Shown here: piece after piece, positions 45,901 through 53,969 of the stretch
Layout of the letters: the number at the start of each line of letters is the position of its first letter
Position numbering within the stretch: the stretch's first letter is position 1
Notes under the pieces: generated by a model
The model's database searches: none
What the model was told of the DNA's origin: nothing
What the model saw: only the letters and a program-made list of their open reading frames with translations
Program-made: the position numbers and the translations under genes
Source: Phytoactinopolyspora alkaliphila
Lineage (GTDB): Bacteria; Actinomycetota; Actinomycetes; Jiangellales; Jiangellaceae
DNA length: 64,000 nt
Direction of reading: 5' to 3'
Assembly (NCBI RefSeq): GCF_010550695.1
Contig: NZ_JAAGOB010000003.1
Span: 62,001 to 126,000, forward strand

Positions 45901-45978
45901 GTGTTCCGCACAGAGCTGACCCGCAGACGCGCCATTGACTACCGGCGCGTCTCCACCATGCTCTGTCTCATGTCCTGA
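45901..45978 (+). CDS. Leader peptide of the DUF4395-rhodanese-sseC operon
   Basis: A 25-codon frame from GTG 45901 to TGA 45978 encodes a basic peptide with RRRAIDYRRVSTMLCLMS at its C-terminus. The basic RRxxDxxR-type core and late Cys look like the actinobacterial attenuator leader-peptide family. A -10 box seven bases before the GTG implies leaderless translation. The hairpin at 45980-46027 follows immediately. Comparable leaders in mycobacteria sense cysteine. The single Cys codon here weakens but does not exclude that. Confidence 0.68.
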   Translation: MFRTELTRRRAIDYRRVSTMLCLMS

Positions 45979-45979
45979 C

Positions 45980-46027
45980 GGGAGCCGCTTCGGCCTGCCC
46001 AAGTGTGGTCCTTGAGGCCCGGCTCCC
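45980..46027 (+). promoter_or_regulatory. Attenuator-like hairpin after the leader peptide
   Basis: GGGAGCCG (45980-45987) pairs with CGGCTCCC (46020-46027) with a 32-nt loop, directly after the leader peptide stop and 47 bp before the DUF4395 ATG. A ribosome stalled at the end of the leader would change its folding. Confidence 0.55.
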
Positions 46028-46074
46028 CACGTGTGCGCACTTCACTGCCCGTCCACGTCAGGAGATTCCGCTCC

Positions 46075-46512
46075 ATGATCGATCCTCGCGGTCCCCGGTT
46101 CGCCGCTACGATCACCACCGTTGTGCTCGCCGTGGTGCTGGTCACCGGTAGTCCATGGCTCCTCGCCGTTCAGGGCGTGGTGTTCGGCCTGGCCGTGATC
46201 TTCGGTGTGGCAGCTTCGCCCTACGGCTTGCTGTTCCGTCGCCTGGTCCGGCCCCGTATCGGTCCGCCGGGCGAGCTCGAGAGTCCGGAGCCGCCGCGGT
46301 TTGCCCAGGCGGTGGGGCTGGTCTTCACGGTCGCCGGTCTCGTCGGGTACCTCTCTGACGTCACCCTCATCGCGTACATCGCAGTCGGCGCGGCGCTGGC
46401 TGCGGCGTTCCTCAACGCCGCTTTCGGCTACTGCCTCGGCTGCGAGATCTACCTGCTGTATCGCCGCTTCTTTCCTGCCCGCACCACCAACACACCGGAG
46501 GTCTCTCCATGA
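46075..46512 (+). CDS. DUF4395 membrane protein
   Basis: A 145-residue membrane protein of the DUF4395 family (MIDPRGPRFAATITTVVLAVVLVTG at the N-terminus, and FLNAAFGYCLGCEIYLL with the conserved Cys-x2-Cys at the C-terminus). Its function is unknown, but it is regularly linked to rhodaneses in actinobacteria and may move or relay sulfur. AGGAGA precedes ATG 46075. Its end overlaps the rhodanese start (ATGA). Confidence 0.88.
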   Translation: MIDPRGPRFAATITTVVLAVVLVTGSPWLLAVQGVVFGLAVIFGVAASPYGLLFRRLVRPRIGPPGELESPEPPRFAQAVGLVFTVAGLVGYLSDVTLIAYIAVGAALAAAFLNAAFGYCLGCEIYLLYRRFFPARTTNTPEVSP

Positions 46513-47357
46513 GCCGCGAGTCCGCTCTCGTCTCGGCCGATTGGGTCGAGCAGAATCTCGACAATCCCAAGGTCGTTCTCGTCGAGGTCGACGAGGACAC
46601 CACCGCCTATGACAAGAACCACATCAAGGGCGCGGTGAAGGTCAACTGGACCACCGACTTGAAGGACCCGGTCCGCCGCGACCTGGTCAACCAGGAGCAG
46701 TTCGAGGCGCTCCTGTCCCGTCTGGGCATCTCGCGGGACGACACCGTGATCCTGTACGGCGGCAACAACAACTGGTTCGCGGCCTACGCGTACTGGCAGT
46801 TCAAGCTCTTCAGCCACCCTGACGTCCGGCTCCTGGACGGCGGCCGCAAGAAGTGGGAGCTGGACGCCCGCGAGCTGGTCGAGGAGGTTCCCGCGCGTCC
46901 CGCGACGCAGTACGTCGCCGAGGGCACCGACAACTCGATCCGGGCCTTCCGCGACGAGGTCATCTCCGCGATCGGCGCGCAGAACCTGGTCGATGTCCGC
47001 TCGCCGGACGAGTACGCCGGCCGGCTGCTCGCCCCGGCGCACCTGCCGCAGGAGGTCTCGCAGGTGCCGGGCCACATCCCCACCGCGGCGAACATCCCGT
47101 GGAGCAAGGCGGCCAACGACGACGGCACCTTCCGCTCCGACGACGAGCTGCGCGAGCTCTACTCCGAGGCCGGCGTGGAGCTGGACAAGGACACCATCGC
47201 CTACTGCCGGATCGGGGAGCGCTCCTCGCACACCTGGTTCGTGCTGCGGGAGATCCTCGGCGTGCCGAACGTCAAGAACTACGACGGCTCGTGGACCGAG
47301 TACGGCTCCCTGGTGGGCGTTCCGGTCGCCGTCGGCGACGAGCCCGGGGAGGCCTGA
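46509..47357 (+). CDS. cysA2: Thiosulfate sulfurtransferase (tandem rhodanese)
   Basis: A 282-residue double-rhodanese protein. The C-terminal active domain has the loop YCRIGERSSHTWF with the catalytic Cys; the N-terminal one (ILYGGNNNWFAAYAYW) lacks it, as in the family. It transfers sulfur from thiosulfate to acceptors. The operon DUF4395-rhodanese-sseC matches that in mycobacteria (CysA2-SseC2). ATG overlaps the preceding stop. Confidence 0.95.
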   Translation: MSRESALVSADWVEQNLDNPKVVLVEVDEDTTAYDKNHIKGAVKVNWTTDLKDPVRRDLVNQEQFEALLSRLGISRDDTVILYGGNNNWFAAYAYWQFKLFSHPDVRLLDGGRKKWELDARELVEEVPARPATQYVAEGTDNSIRAFRDEVISAIGAQNLVDVRSPDEYAGRLLAPAHLPQEVSQVPGHIPTAANIPWSKAANDDGTFRSDDELRELYSEAGVELDKDTIAYCRIGERSSHTWFVLREILGVPNVKNYDGSWTEYGSLVGVPVAVGDEPGEA

Positions 47358-47361
47358 GCAC

Positions 47362-47661
47362 ATGTGCGGAGCCACCACAGGCGGTGTGGCGCTGGACGGC
47401 GTCGATGTCGCCAAGGAGACCGTGATCCAGGGCGTCGTGTCTCGCGACGACGCGCCCTTGGCCGGCGCCTACGTGCGGCTGCTCGACTCGACGGGTGAGT
47501 TCACCGCGGAGGTGCCCACCAGCACCACCGGGCAGTTCAGGTTCTTCGCCGCCCCCGGCGAGTGGACAGTCCGGACACTCGCCCCCGGTGCGGAGCCGGT
47601 CAACCGGTCCGTCGTCGCTTCACGCGGCGCCATCAACACAGTGGACGTCACCGTCGTCTGA
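47362..47661 (+). CDS. sseC: DUF1416 protein SseC
   Basis: A 99-residue protein, MCGATTGGVALDGVDVAKETVIQGVV at the N-terminus then a beta-sandwich with YVRLLDSTGEFTAEVPTSTTGQFRFFAAPG. DUF1416/SseC proteins always follow a rhodanese in actinobacteria and are thought to take part in sulfur metabolism. The near-N-terminal Cys is conserved. It starts four bases after the rhodanese stop. Confidence 0.93.
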   Translation: MCGATTGGVALDGVDVAKETVIQGVVSRDDAPLAGAYVRLLDSTGEFTAEVPTSTTGQFRFFAAPGEWTVRTLAPGAEPVNRSVVASRGAINTVDVTVV

Positions 47662-47666
47662 CACCT

Positions 47667-47833
47667 GTGTCACCTGATCGTCGTTTGTGCACCTGATCAT
47701 TTCCCCGGAGATGATCAGGTGCACAAACTGCATTCGGGCCGGCTGTCGTGCCACCTGATCATGTCCACAATGCGGACGCGAGATGATCAGGTGACACAAC
47801 GAGGCCGCGGAGCGTCGCATTGTCATCTGATCG
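47667..47833. repeat. Cluster of alternating CACCTGATCAT words and inverted repeats
   Basis: One perfect 18-bp inverted repeat (47683-47700 with 47711-47728, loop 10 nt; left arm GTTTGTGCACCTGATCAT) is followed by an 11-bp one (47752-47762 with 47783-47793). Degenerate copies lie near 47669 and 47822. The word recurs about six times in about 160 bp, in both orientations, between the convergent sseC and dsrE genes. Confidence 0.85.
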
Positions 47834-47904
47834 CGGCGCCGACGACGCACCGACGACCCACACCTACGAGCCACCGACGACGTGCGACGACGTCGCACAC
47901 CGGA

Positions 47905-48267
47905 TCAGTACACGAGGGCCTGCACGCCCTCCGCGAGCGTCTCCTCGACGAACGTCGCAGCTCCGGCGATGCGAATGCCGGGGATGACATCGTCCGGCCC
48001 GATCTCGCGCCGGGCCGCACATTGGGTGCACAGCGTCACCTGTCCCGCGGCAAGCAGACTGTCCAGAAGGTCGGGCAACGGCGCGGCGTGCGGGAGATCG
48101 AAATCCGCGGCACGTCCGGGGAGCGAGAACCAGGCCGACTCGCCGGTGAGCCACAGCGAGACCGTGGCTCCCATGCTGACGGCGGTGGACGCCACCGTGA
48201 ACGCCTGCGAGCAGCGCTCCGGTGCGTCGACGCCTGCGGTGACTTTGACGACGAGAGTGTGAGCCAT
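47905..48267 (-). CDS. DsrE-family sulfur protein
   Basis: A 120-residue DsrE/F-like protein; GQVTLCTQCAARREIGPDDVIPGIRIAGAATFVE carries the Cys pair that in DsrE-type proteins can accept persulfide sulfur. MAHTLVVKVTAG is the first beta strand. Sulfur relay with the nearby rhodanese is plausible but unproven. It converges on the sseC gene across the repeat cluster. Confidence 0.88.
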   Translation of the reverse strand: MAHTLVVKVTAGVDAPERCSQAFTVASTAVSMGATVSLWLTGESAWFSLPGRAADFDLPHAAPLPDLLDSLLAAGQVTLCTQCAARREIGPDDVIPGIRIAGAATFVEETLAEGVQALVY

Positions 48268-48333
48268 GGTGGACAAGCGTAGGAACCGGCGCCGCGTGCG
48301 ACACGCCCGCCCGGCACCGTTACACTCGTAGCC

Positions 48334-48435
48334 GTGCTGGAAATCGTCTTTACATCCTTGATGGTGCTGGTCGCGGTGGGAGCCGGCCTGATGGCCCTGC
48401 TCGTCGTGCTGAAGCTCTTCAAGGGCCAGGCCTGA
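48334..48435 (+). CDS. Small membrane peptide (33 aa)
   Basis: A 33-residue frame from GTG 48334: one hydrophobic helix (LMVLVAVGAGLMALLVVLKLF) and a basic end. TACACT lies seven bases before the GTG, a leaderless-type promoter. Small one-helix proteins in this position between DsrE and nitrobindin genes occur in other actinobacteria; function is unknown. Confidence 0.6.
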   Translation: MLEIVFTSLMVLVAVGAGLMALLVVLKLFKGQA

Positions 48436-48469
48436 TAAGCGCACCCGCCCTCGACCAAGGTTTCGCACT

Positions 48470-48988
48470 GTGATCGAGATCCCCAGTGATCTTCATACCG
48501 ACTGTGTGCCGCTCGCCTGGCTCCTCGGGCGATGGGAGGGCGCAGGCGTCGGTGACTACCCGACCATCGAGGCATACCGCTTCGGCCAGGAGGTGGAGTT
48601 CACCTACGTCCCCGGCAAGCCGTTCTTGTCCTACACCAGTCGCAGCTGGATTCTCGACGACGACGGCAATCTGGTCCGCCCGGCGGCCCGGGAGACGGGG
48701 TACTGGCGTCCTCAGCCCAATGATGAGGTCGAGGTCTTGCTCACCCACCCCACCGGGTATGTCGAGATCTATATCGGGCGGTCGGAGCCGGCCAGGATCG
48801 AGCTGGCCACGCGCGGTGTGCTGAAGACTGAAACCGCGAAAGACTACCGTGCCGGGCACCGGCTCTACGGGATGGTCAACGGCAGGCTGATGTATGTGTA
48901 CGAGATGGCAGCCATGGGCCACGACCTGCAGCCGCACCTGTCCGCCGAGTTGCAGCGGGTCGCGGGGGCGTCGGAGTCGGCGGGCTGA
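48470..48988 (+). CDS. Nitrobindin-like (DUF1794, FABP-fold) heme protein
   Basis: A 172-residue protein with the N-terminal GRWEGAGVGDYPTI, the GxWxGxG signature of nitrobindins, and the C-terminal H-containing segment AAMGHDLQPHLSAEL that supplies the heme ligand. These proteins bind ferric heme and react with peroxynitrite or NO. The equivalent gene in M. tuberculosis is Rv0813c. GTG 48470. Confidence 0.9.
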   Translation: MIEIPSDLHTDCVPLAWLLGRWEGAGVGDYPTIEAYRFGQEVEFTYVPGKPFLSYTSRSWILDDDGNLVRPAARETGYWRPQPNDEVEVLLTHPTGYVEIYIGRSEPARIELATRGVLKTETAKDYRAGHRLYGMVNGRLMYVYEMAAMGHDLQPHLSAELQRVAGASESAG

Positions 48989-49101
48989 CCGGTCCGGCGG
49001 GCTGACCGGCCGCGCGGCAGGCTCAGCCGCCTGGCACACTGGCCTGCCGGTCCTGACCGGGATGATCGCCGCATCGCCCGGTGTTGGGTACGGTCGTGAG
49101 C

Positions 49102-50085
49102 GTGAATACCTTGTACCGCAGCCCGCTGCTCCACACCGCCGGTGCCGTGGAGGCGACCGACCCGGATGCCGGGGTCGCGGCGCATTACGGTGACCCCCTG
49201 CGCGAGCAGCGGCGGCTCGCCGACGGCGCCGGCCTGGTCGACCTCTCGCACCGCAGCGTGGTGCGGGTGAGTGGCCCGGACCGGCTGACCTGGCTGCACC
49301 AGCTCACCTCGCAGCACCTGGAACAGCTGGCGGCGGGGGAGGCGACCGCCGCACTCATCCTGGACGCTCACGGCAGGGTTGAACACGCCCTGTACGGGGT
49401 GGACGACGGTACGGCCATCTGGTTCCATGTCGAGCCCGGCCGCGCCGCGGATCTGGTCGCCTACCTGGAACGGATGAAGTTCTGGTCCCAGGTCGAGATC
49501 AGTGACGTGACCGGCGACGTCGCGGTGGTCTGGGAGCCGCGCACCGAACCCGCGACGCACTTGAGCAGGGTGACCGAGCGGGGACGCGACGTCTTCGTGC
49601 CACGCGCTGAGCTCTCCGCCTACGCCGGCGACGCCGGTTCCCTCGCCGGGGTGTGGGCGTATGAGGCGCTGCGCATCGAGGCGCACGAGGCCAGACACGG
49701 CCTGGACACCGACGATCGCACCATTCCCCACGAGGTGGGCTGGATCGGCTCCGCGGTCCATCTCGACAAGGGCTGCTACCGGGGGCAGGAGACTGTCGCC
49801 CGGGTGCACACGTTGGGCAGGCCTCCGCGTCGCCTGGTGATGCTCCATCTGGACGGGTCAGTGGATCACCTGCCGGCGCACGGAGACGAGGTCGTCGCGG
49901 ACGGACGCACTGTGGGCCATGTCGGTTCCGCCGCCCGCCACCACGAGCTCGGGCCGATCGGCCTGGCCGTGATCAAGCGCAACGTCCCGGTGGACGTGGA
50001 GCTGGTCGCGGGTGGGGTAGCGGCCACCCAGGAGGTCGTGGTGGATCCAGAGGCAGGCCTGCACATCCGGCCGCAGCTGCGGTAG
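49102..50085 (+). CDS. ygfZ: Folate-binding YgfZ/GcvT-like protein
   Basis: A 327-residue GcvT-fold protein: LTWLHQLTSQHLEQLAAGE, the diagnostic KGCYRGQETVAR with the redox-active Cys, and LDAHGRVEHALYGV. Homologues need folate and help Fe-S enzyme assembly or repair. In M. tuberculosis this is Rv0811c, at the end of the same block. GTG 49102 has TACGGT seven bases ahead; GTGs at 49096 and 49081 are alternatives. Confidence 0.92.
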   Translation: MNTLYRSPLLHTAGAVEATDPDAGVAAHYGDPLREQRRLADGAGLVDLSHRSVVRVSGPDRLTWLHQLTSQHLEQLAAGEATAALILDAHGRVEHALYGVDDGTAIWFHVEPGRAADLVAYLERMKFWSQVEISDVTGDVAVVWEPRTEPATHLSRVTERGRDVFVPRAELSAYAGDAGSLAGVWAYEALRIEAHEARHGLDTDDRTIPHEVGWIGSAVHLDKGCYRGQETVARVHTLGRPPRRLVMLHLDGSVDHLPAHGDEVVADGRTVGHVGSAARHHELGPIGLAVIKRNVPVDVELVAGGVAATQEVVVDPEAGLHIRPQLR

Positions 50086-50100
50086 TCGGCGCGCCCGCTG

Positions 50101-50205
50101 TCCTGACGCCGATCTGTCGTCCTGACGCCGCCTAGTCGCGCAAAGGGCCCAGACGGCACGGGAGGCACGGCTTCTGGGCGTCAGGATGACAGATCGGCGT
50201 CAGGA
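50101..50205. repeat. 29-bp inverted repeat with internal word duplication
   Basis: Arms 50101-50129 and 50177-50205 pair at 28 of 29 positions, and each arm contains the word TCCTGACGCC (or its complement) twice. The loop is 47 nt. It lies between the convergent ygfZ and dtd genes. Confidence 0.9.
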
Positions 50206-50257
50206 CGATGTCTGAGAAGGGCCGCAGAGGTCTGGGCGCGCGCCGGACGTCATTCAG

Positions 50258-50730
50258 TCAGGCGTCCAGCACGAGGGTGACCGGCCCGTCGTTGACCAGG
50301 CTGACCTTCATGTCCGCGCCGAAGACGCCCGACTCCACCCGCGCGCCGAGTGCTCGTAGCGCGGCCGAGAACGCCTCGACGAGCGGCTCGGAGACCGGTC
50401 CCGGCGCGGCGGCGCTCCATGACGGCCGCCGCCCCTTGCGGGTGTCGGCGTACAGTGTGAACTGACTCACGACGAGGACCGGCGCGCCGACATCGGCAGC
50501 GGAGCGCTCACCGTCCAGGATGCGCAGCTCCCACACCTTCTTCGCCAGCTTTGCCGCCGTGCCCGGATCGTCGTCGTGCGTCACCCCGACCAGGACAAGC
50601 AGGCCCTGACCAGGCCCTCCGCCGGTCTCGACCGGGCCTGGACGAGACGCCGAGCCGGGGTCGATCTCGCCGACCACCTCGCGTCGACCGTGACCGCCGC
50701 CGATGTCACCCGCTGCACCACTGCTCGCAT
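50258..50730 (-). pseudogene. dtd: D-aminoacyl-tRNA deacylase, apparent frameshift
   Basis: The C-terminal part has [17 protein letters not shown] and NDGPVTL (the SQ and Gly-cisPro motifs) and [12 protein letters not shown], so it is Dtd. The conserved N-terminus [16 protein letters not shown] reads from ATG 50730, but the frame breaks near 50683: VVGEIDPG continues in another frame, as though one base is missing. A 16-residue insertion ([16 protein letters not shown]) follows. It may be a pseudogene, a sequencing error or a real start at GTG 50677 that lacks the first strand. Confidence 0.8.
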
Positions 50731-50820
50731 GGAACAGATCCTGCCAGCCCTGGTCCGGGGTTTCATGCCGCGTCCGATTCCCGCCAGAACTGGCCGCCGG
50801 GGACTGTCAGGATCGAACTC

Positions 50821-51576
50821 ATGAATACGCAACTGAACAACGAACTGACTGGCAAGCGGGCGTTCGTCACCGGCGGTGGCCGGGGAATCGGCGCCGCGGT
50901 GGCGCGGCGGCTCGCGACGGCCGGGGCCGACGTCGCACTGACCTACCGCAGCGATGACGAAAGCGCGGCGTCGGTGGTCAAGGAGATCGAGGCCGCCGGC
51001 CGGCTGGCCAAGGCTGTCAAGGTCGATAACGCGGACACCGATGCCCTGGTCGCTGCCGTGAACGGCGTCGCCGAGGAATTCGGCGGACTGGATGTGCTCG
51101 TCAACAACGCGGCCATGTTCCCGACGGGTCCGCTGGACCAGGTGGAGCTGGGCGAGTTCGACGCGGTCATGGCGGCGAACGTGCGTGCGCCTTTTGCCGC
51201 GTCCGTGGCGGCGTCGGCACACATGGGTGACGGCGGGCGCATCATCAGCATCGGCAGCAACGTGGCGGTGCGGGCACCCTTCGCCGGCCTGGGGCTGTAC
51301 ACGTTGAGCAAGACCGCACTCCTCGGGCTCACCGCGGGTCTCGCCCGGGATCTCGGTCCCAGGGGCATCACGGTGAACCTGGTCAATCCAGGACCGACGG
51401 ACACCGACCTGAACCCGGCCGACGGGCCGATGGGCGACGCCATCCGAGCGCACACCGCGCTGGGCCGTTTCGCCCAGCCGGAGGACATCGCGGGCATGGT
51501 CGCCTACCTGGCCGGACCGGCCGCCGCGTACGTCACCGGAGCCTCCATCCTGGTGGACGGAGGCTTCTCGATCTGA
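50821..51576 (+). CDS. Short-chain dehydrogenase (FabG-like)
   Basis: A 251-residue classical SDR with TGGGRGIG (NAD(P) motif), NNAA, the catalytic Ser in ISIGSN and YTLSK (Tyr-x3-Lys), and a C-terminal VDGGFSI. The substrate is unknown. ATG 50821 starts a frame in which the TGxxxGIG motif lies about 17 residues in, as is usual. It faces dtd across 90 bp. Confidence 0.92.
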   Translation: MNTQLNNELTGKRAFVTGGGRGIGAAVARRLATAGADVALTYRSDDESAASVVKEIEAAGRLAKAVKVDNADTDALVAAVNGVAEEFGGLDVLVNNAAMFPTGPLDQVELGEFDAVMAANVRAPFAASVAASAHMGDGGRIISIGSNVAVRAPFAGLGLYTLSKTALLGLTAGLARDLGPRGITVNLVNPGPTDTDLNPADGPMGDAIRAHTALGRFAQPEDIAGMVAYLAGPAAAYVTGASILVDGGFSI

Positions 51577-51657
51577 CCAGCGCAAGGCCGGAGGGCGATC
51601 GGAGGGGCTGCCGCCCGCCGTCCGCACTCCGGCCTACGCTGTGCGACGATCGAGGCC

Positions 51658-52650
51658 ATGGTCGAAGATGATGTGCTGGTCGCCGAGGTCGTGAGGTCGG
51701 GGCTGGTCGAGTCCAGGCACCGCGGTTCCGTCGTGGTCCTGAGCGCGGACGGCTCGGTCGCGGCGGAGGCGGGCCGCACTCAGCAACCGATGTATCCCAG
51801 GTCGGCCAACAAGCCGGCACAGGCGGCCGCGATGCTCAGGCTGGGCATCACTTTGGACGGCGAACTGCTTGCGCTGGCCGCGGCGAGTCATTCCGGCGAG
51901 GCGTTCCACGTGGCCGGCGTGAGGCGGATCCTGGAGACGGTGGGCCTGCCGGAGTCCGCCCTGCGTAATACGCCGGACTGGCCGCTGGACACCGAATCGC
52001 GTGACGCGCTGATCCGGCACGGTGGCAAGCCGGCCGCCATCACGGCCAACTGCTCCGGCAAGCATGCCGCCATGCTCGCGACGTGCGTGGTGAACGGCTG
52101 GCCGGTCGACGGCTACCTGCACCAGACGCATCCGGTACAGGAGGCGATCCGCGCGGCCGTGGGCGATCTTGCGGGCGAGCCGGTGGCGCACGGGGGCGTG
52201 GACGGTTGCGGTGCTCCGTTGTTCGCGCTGACCCTCACCGGTCTGGCTCGGATGTTCCGGGCGATGGCGCTGGCCGGGGCAGGAACCGCGGAGCGGCGCA
52301 CGGTCGAGGCGATTCAATCCCATCCCGAGTACACGAGCGGGACCACACGGGACGAAGCGAGGCTCATTCGGGCTGTTCCGGGTCTCTTCGGCAAGGGAGG
52401 CGCGGAGGCCGTGTACGCGGTGGCCTTCGACGACGGCCGGTCGGTAGCGCTGAAGATCGACGACGGTGGTTCGCGGGCGCGGCCGGTGGTGATGGCCGCT
52501 GTTCTGAGAGAACTCGGCGTCGACGGCCCGGCGCTGGATGAGCTGATCAGCGCGCCGGTGCTCGGTGCTGGACGGCCGGTCGGGGAGATCCGGCCGGCGG
52601 CCACGCTGGTGGACCAGGTCCGGGCGGGCGTGTCAGCGGCGCACGCGTAG
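51658..52650 (+). CDS. Asparaginase II (R. etli-type) family
   Basis: A 330-residue asparaginase of the class named after Rhizobium etli, structurally serine-beta-lactamase-like. RSANKPAQAAAML carries the SxxK-like pair, NCSGKHAAML the second Ser-Lys, and GGVDGCGAPLFAL the conserved Cys loop. It hydrolyses L-asparagine. Its 3' end overlaps the convergent APC permease gene by 18 bp. ATG 51658. Confidence 0.92.
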   Translation: MVEDDVLVAEVVRSGLVESRHRGSVVVLSADGSVAAEAGRTQQPMYPRSANKPAQAAAMLRLGITLDGELLALAAASHSGEAFHVAGVRRILETVGLPESALRNTPDWPLDTESRDALIRHGGKPAAITANCSGKHAAMLATCVVNGWPVDGYLHQTHPVQEAIRAAVGDLAGEPVAHGGVDGCGAPLFALTLTGLARMFRAMALAGAGTAERRTVEAIQSHPEYTSGTTRDEARLIRAVPGLFGKGGAEAVYAVAFDDGRSVALKIDDGGSRARPVVMAAVLRELGVDGPALDELISAPVLGAGRPVGEIRPAATLVDQVRAGVSAAHA

Positions 52651-53889
52651 CACGACGACACGCAGCAGCACGAGTACCACGAGGGTCGCCGTGCCCAGCA
52701 CCACCATCGGCCACGGCAGCGAAACCGCGAGTCCCACACAGAGGACCAGTCCCAGCACAGCCAGCCACCGCGGCCAGCGGCGTTCCTCCGGGCTGAGACG
52801 CAGCGTGGCGATGTGGGCGACGGCGTAGTAGACGAGAACGGCGAACGCGCTGATAGACAGCGTCTGCGCCAGGTCACCGGAGAGGACGGCGACGGCCGCG
52901 ACGGTTCCGGCGCCGAGCTCGGCGATGTGGGGAACCCGGCGGACGGGGTGCACCGCCGCGAAGACACGGGGCAGGTCGCCCTCGTCGGCCATGGCGAACG
53001 ACGTCCGGCCGACGCCGGCGAGCAGAGACAGCAACGCCCCCATGGCGGCGAGGCCTGCGCCGGCGGTGACCACTGGAACCAGCCAGGTGGCCCCAGCCGT
53101 CTCGGCGACCACACGCAGTGGCTGCCCGGTGGCGGCAGCTCCCTCCGGGCCGAGGACATACAGCACGGTGGCGCCCACCAGGGCGTAGACGACGAACACG
53201 CTCAGCAAGCCGATAGTGACCGCCCGGGGGATGGTCCGCGCCGGATCGCGGACCTCCTCGCCGAGCACGGTGATGCGCGCGTAGCCGGCGAACGCGTAGA
53301 AGAGCACGGCCGCCGAACCGAGGACGCCCAAGGGGCCCACGGCGTCGAGCGCCACGGTGGAGCCCGGTTCCGCGCCGGCGCCGGCCACTCCCGTGACGAC
53401 CACAGTGAGCAGGACGGCGATCACCGCCGCAAGGATCAGCCGGGCGCTGCGAGCGGTCTTCTGGACGCCAGCCAGGTTGACGGCGGTCAGGACGACGACC
53501 GCGCCGAGCGCCACTGCGGTGGCGTGTTCCGGCCAGAAGTATGTGCCGACGGCCAGGGCCGCCGTGGCGCACGAGGCGGTCTTGCCGACAACGAAGGCGT
53601 AGCCGGCCAGCGCTCCCCAGTGCGGTCCGAGCCGTTCGCGGCCGTAGTGGTAGACGCCACCGGCCCGCGGGTGCACCGCCGCCAGCTGCGCGGTGGAGGT
53701 GGCGTTGCAGAACGCCGCGACCGCCGCGATGCCGAGACCCAGCAGCAGCCACGAGCCGGCGAGCTCGGCCGCGGGCTGCCAGACGACGAATACCCCGGTC
53801 CCGATCATGGCGGCCAGCCCGATGGCGACCGCGTCGGGTGTGCCGAGCCGGCGAGAGAGGCGGGATTCGTGGATGTTCACGCAACCCAT
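52633..53889 (-). CDS. APC-superfamily amino acid permease
   Basis: A 418-residue permease, shorter than most, with about 11-12 membrane segments. IGLAAMIGTGVFVV is the helix-1 unwound substrate site motif (GxG), and FYAFAGYARITVLGEEVRDPARTIPRAV is the helix-6 to loop region. Substrate is an amino acid or amine; the convergent asparaginase suggests asparagine, but this is a guess. It overlaps the asparaginase by 18 bp. Confidence 0.88.
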   Translation of the reverse strand: MGCVNIHESRLSRRLGTPDAVAIGLAAMIGTGVFVVWQPAAELAGSWLLLGLGIAAVAAFCNATSTAQLAAVHPRAGGVYHYGRERLGPHWGALAGYAFVVGKTASCATAALAVGTYFWPEHATAVALGAVVVLTAVNLAGVQKTARSARLILAAVIAVLLTVVVTGVAGAGAEPGSTVALDAVGPLGVLGSAAVLFYAFAGYARITVLGEEVRDPARTIPRAVTIGLLSVFVVYALVGATVLYVLGPEGAAATGQPLRVVAETAGATWLVPVVTAGAGLAAMGALLSLLAGVGRTSFAMADEGDLPRVFAAVHPVRRVPHIAELGAGTVAAVAVLSGDLAQTLSISAFAVLVYYAVAHIATLRLSPEERRWPRWLAVLGLVLCVGLAVSLPWPMVVLGTATLVVLVLLRVVVLRVRR

Positions 53890-53969
53890 TCTGGACGGTA
53901 GCCGGTGGTGTGCCGTGCGCGGTCAGTGTCTCGTTCGCAGTGCTTGCAAAAGTTAGCTATGATGGTGCT

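Noticed and set aside
45896-45919. Alternative mini-ORF (ATG-GCG-TGT, seven residues) in the leader region
   Set aside because: The -10 box places transcription start near 45901, after this ATG, and it has no ribosome-binding site. The GTG 45901 frame ends next to the hairpin and carries the RRxxDxxR-type core.
47667-47833. Possible CRISPR array
   Set aside because: Units are 11 bp, alternate in orientation and lack regular spacers, and there are no cas genes.
52813-53901. 362-residue plus-strand frame opposite the APC permease
   Set aside because: It is a low-complexity antisense shadow of a clear permease gene.
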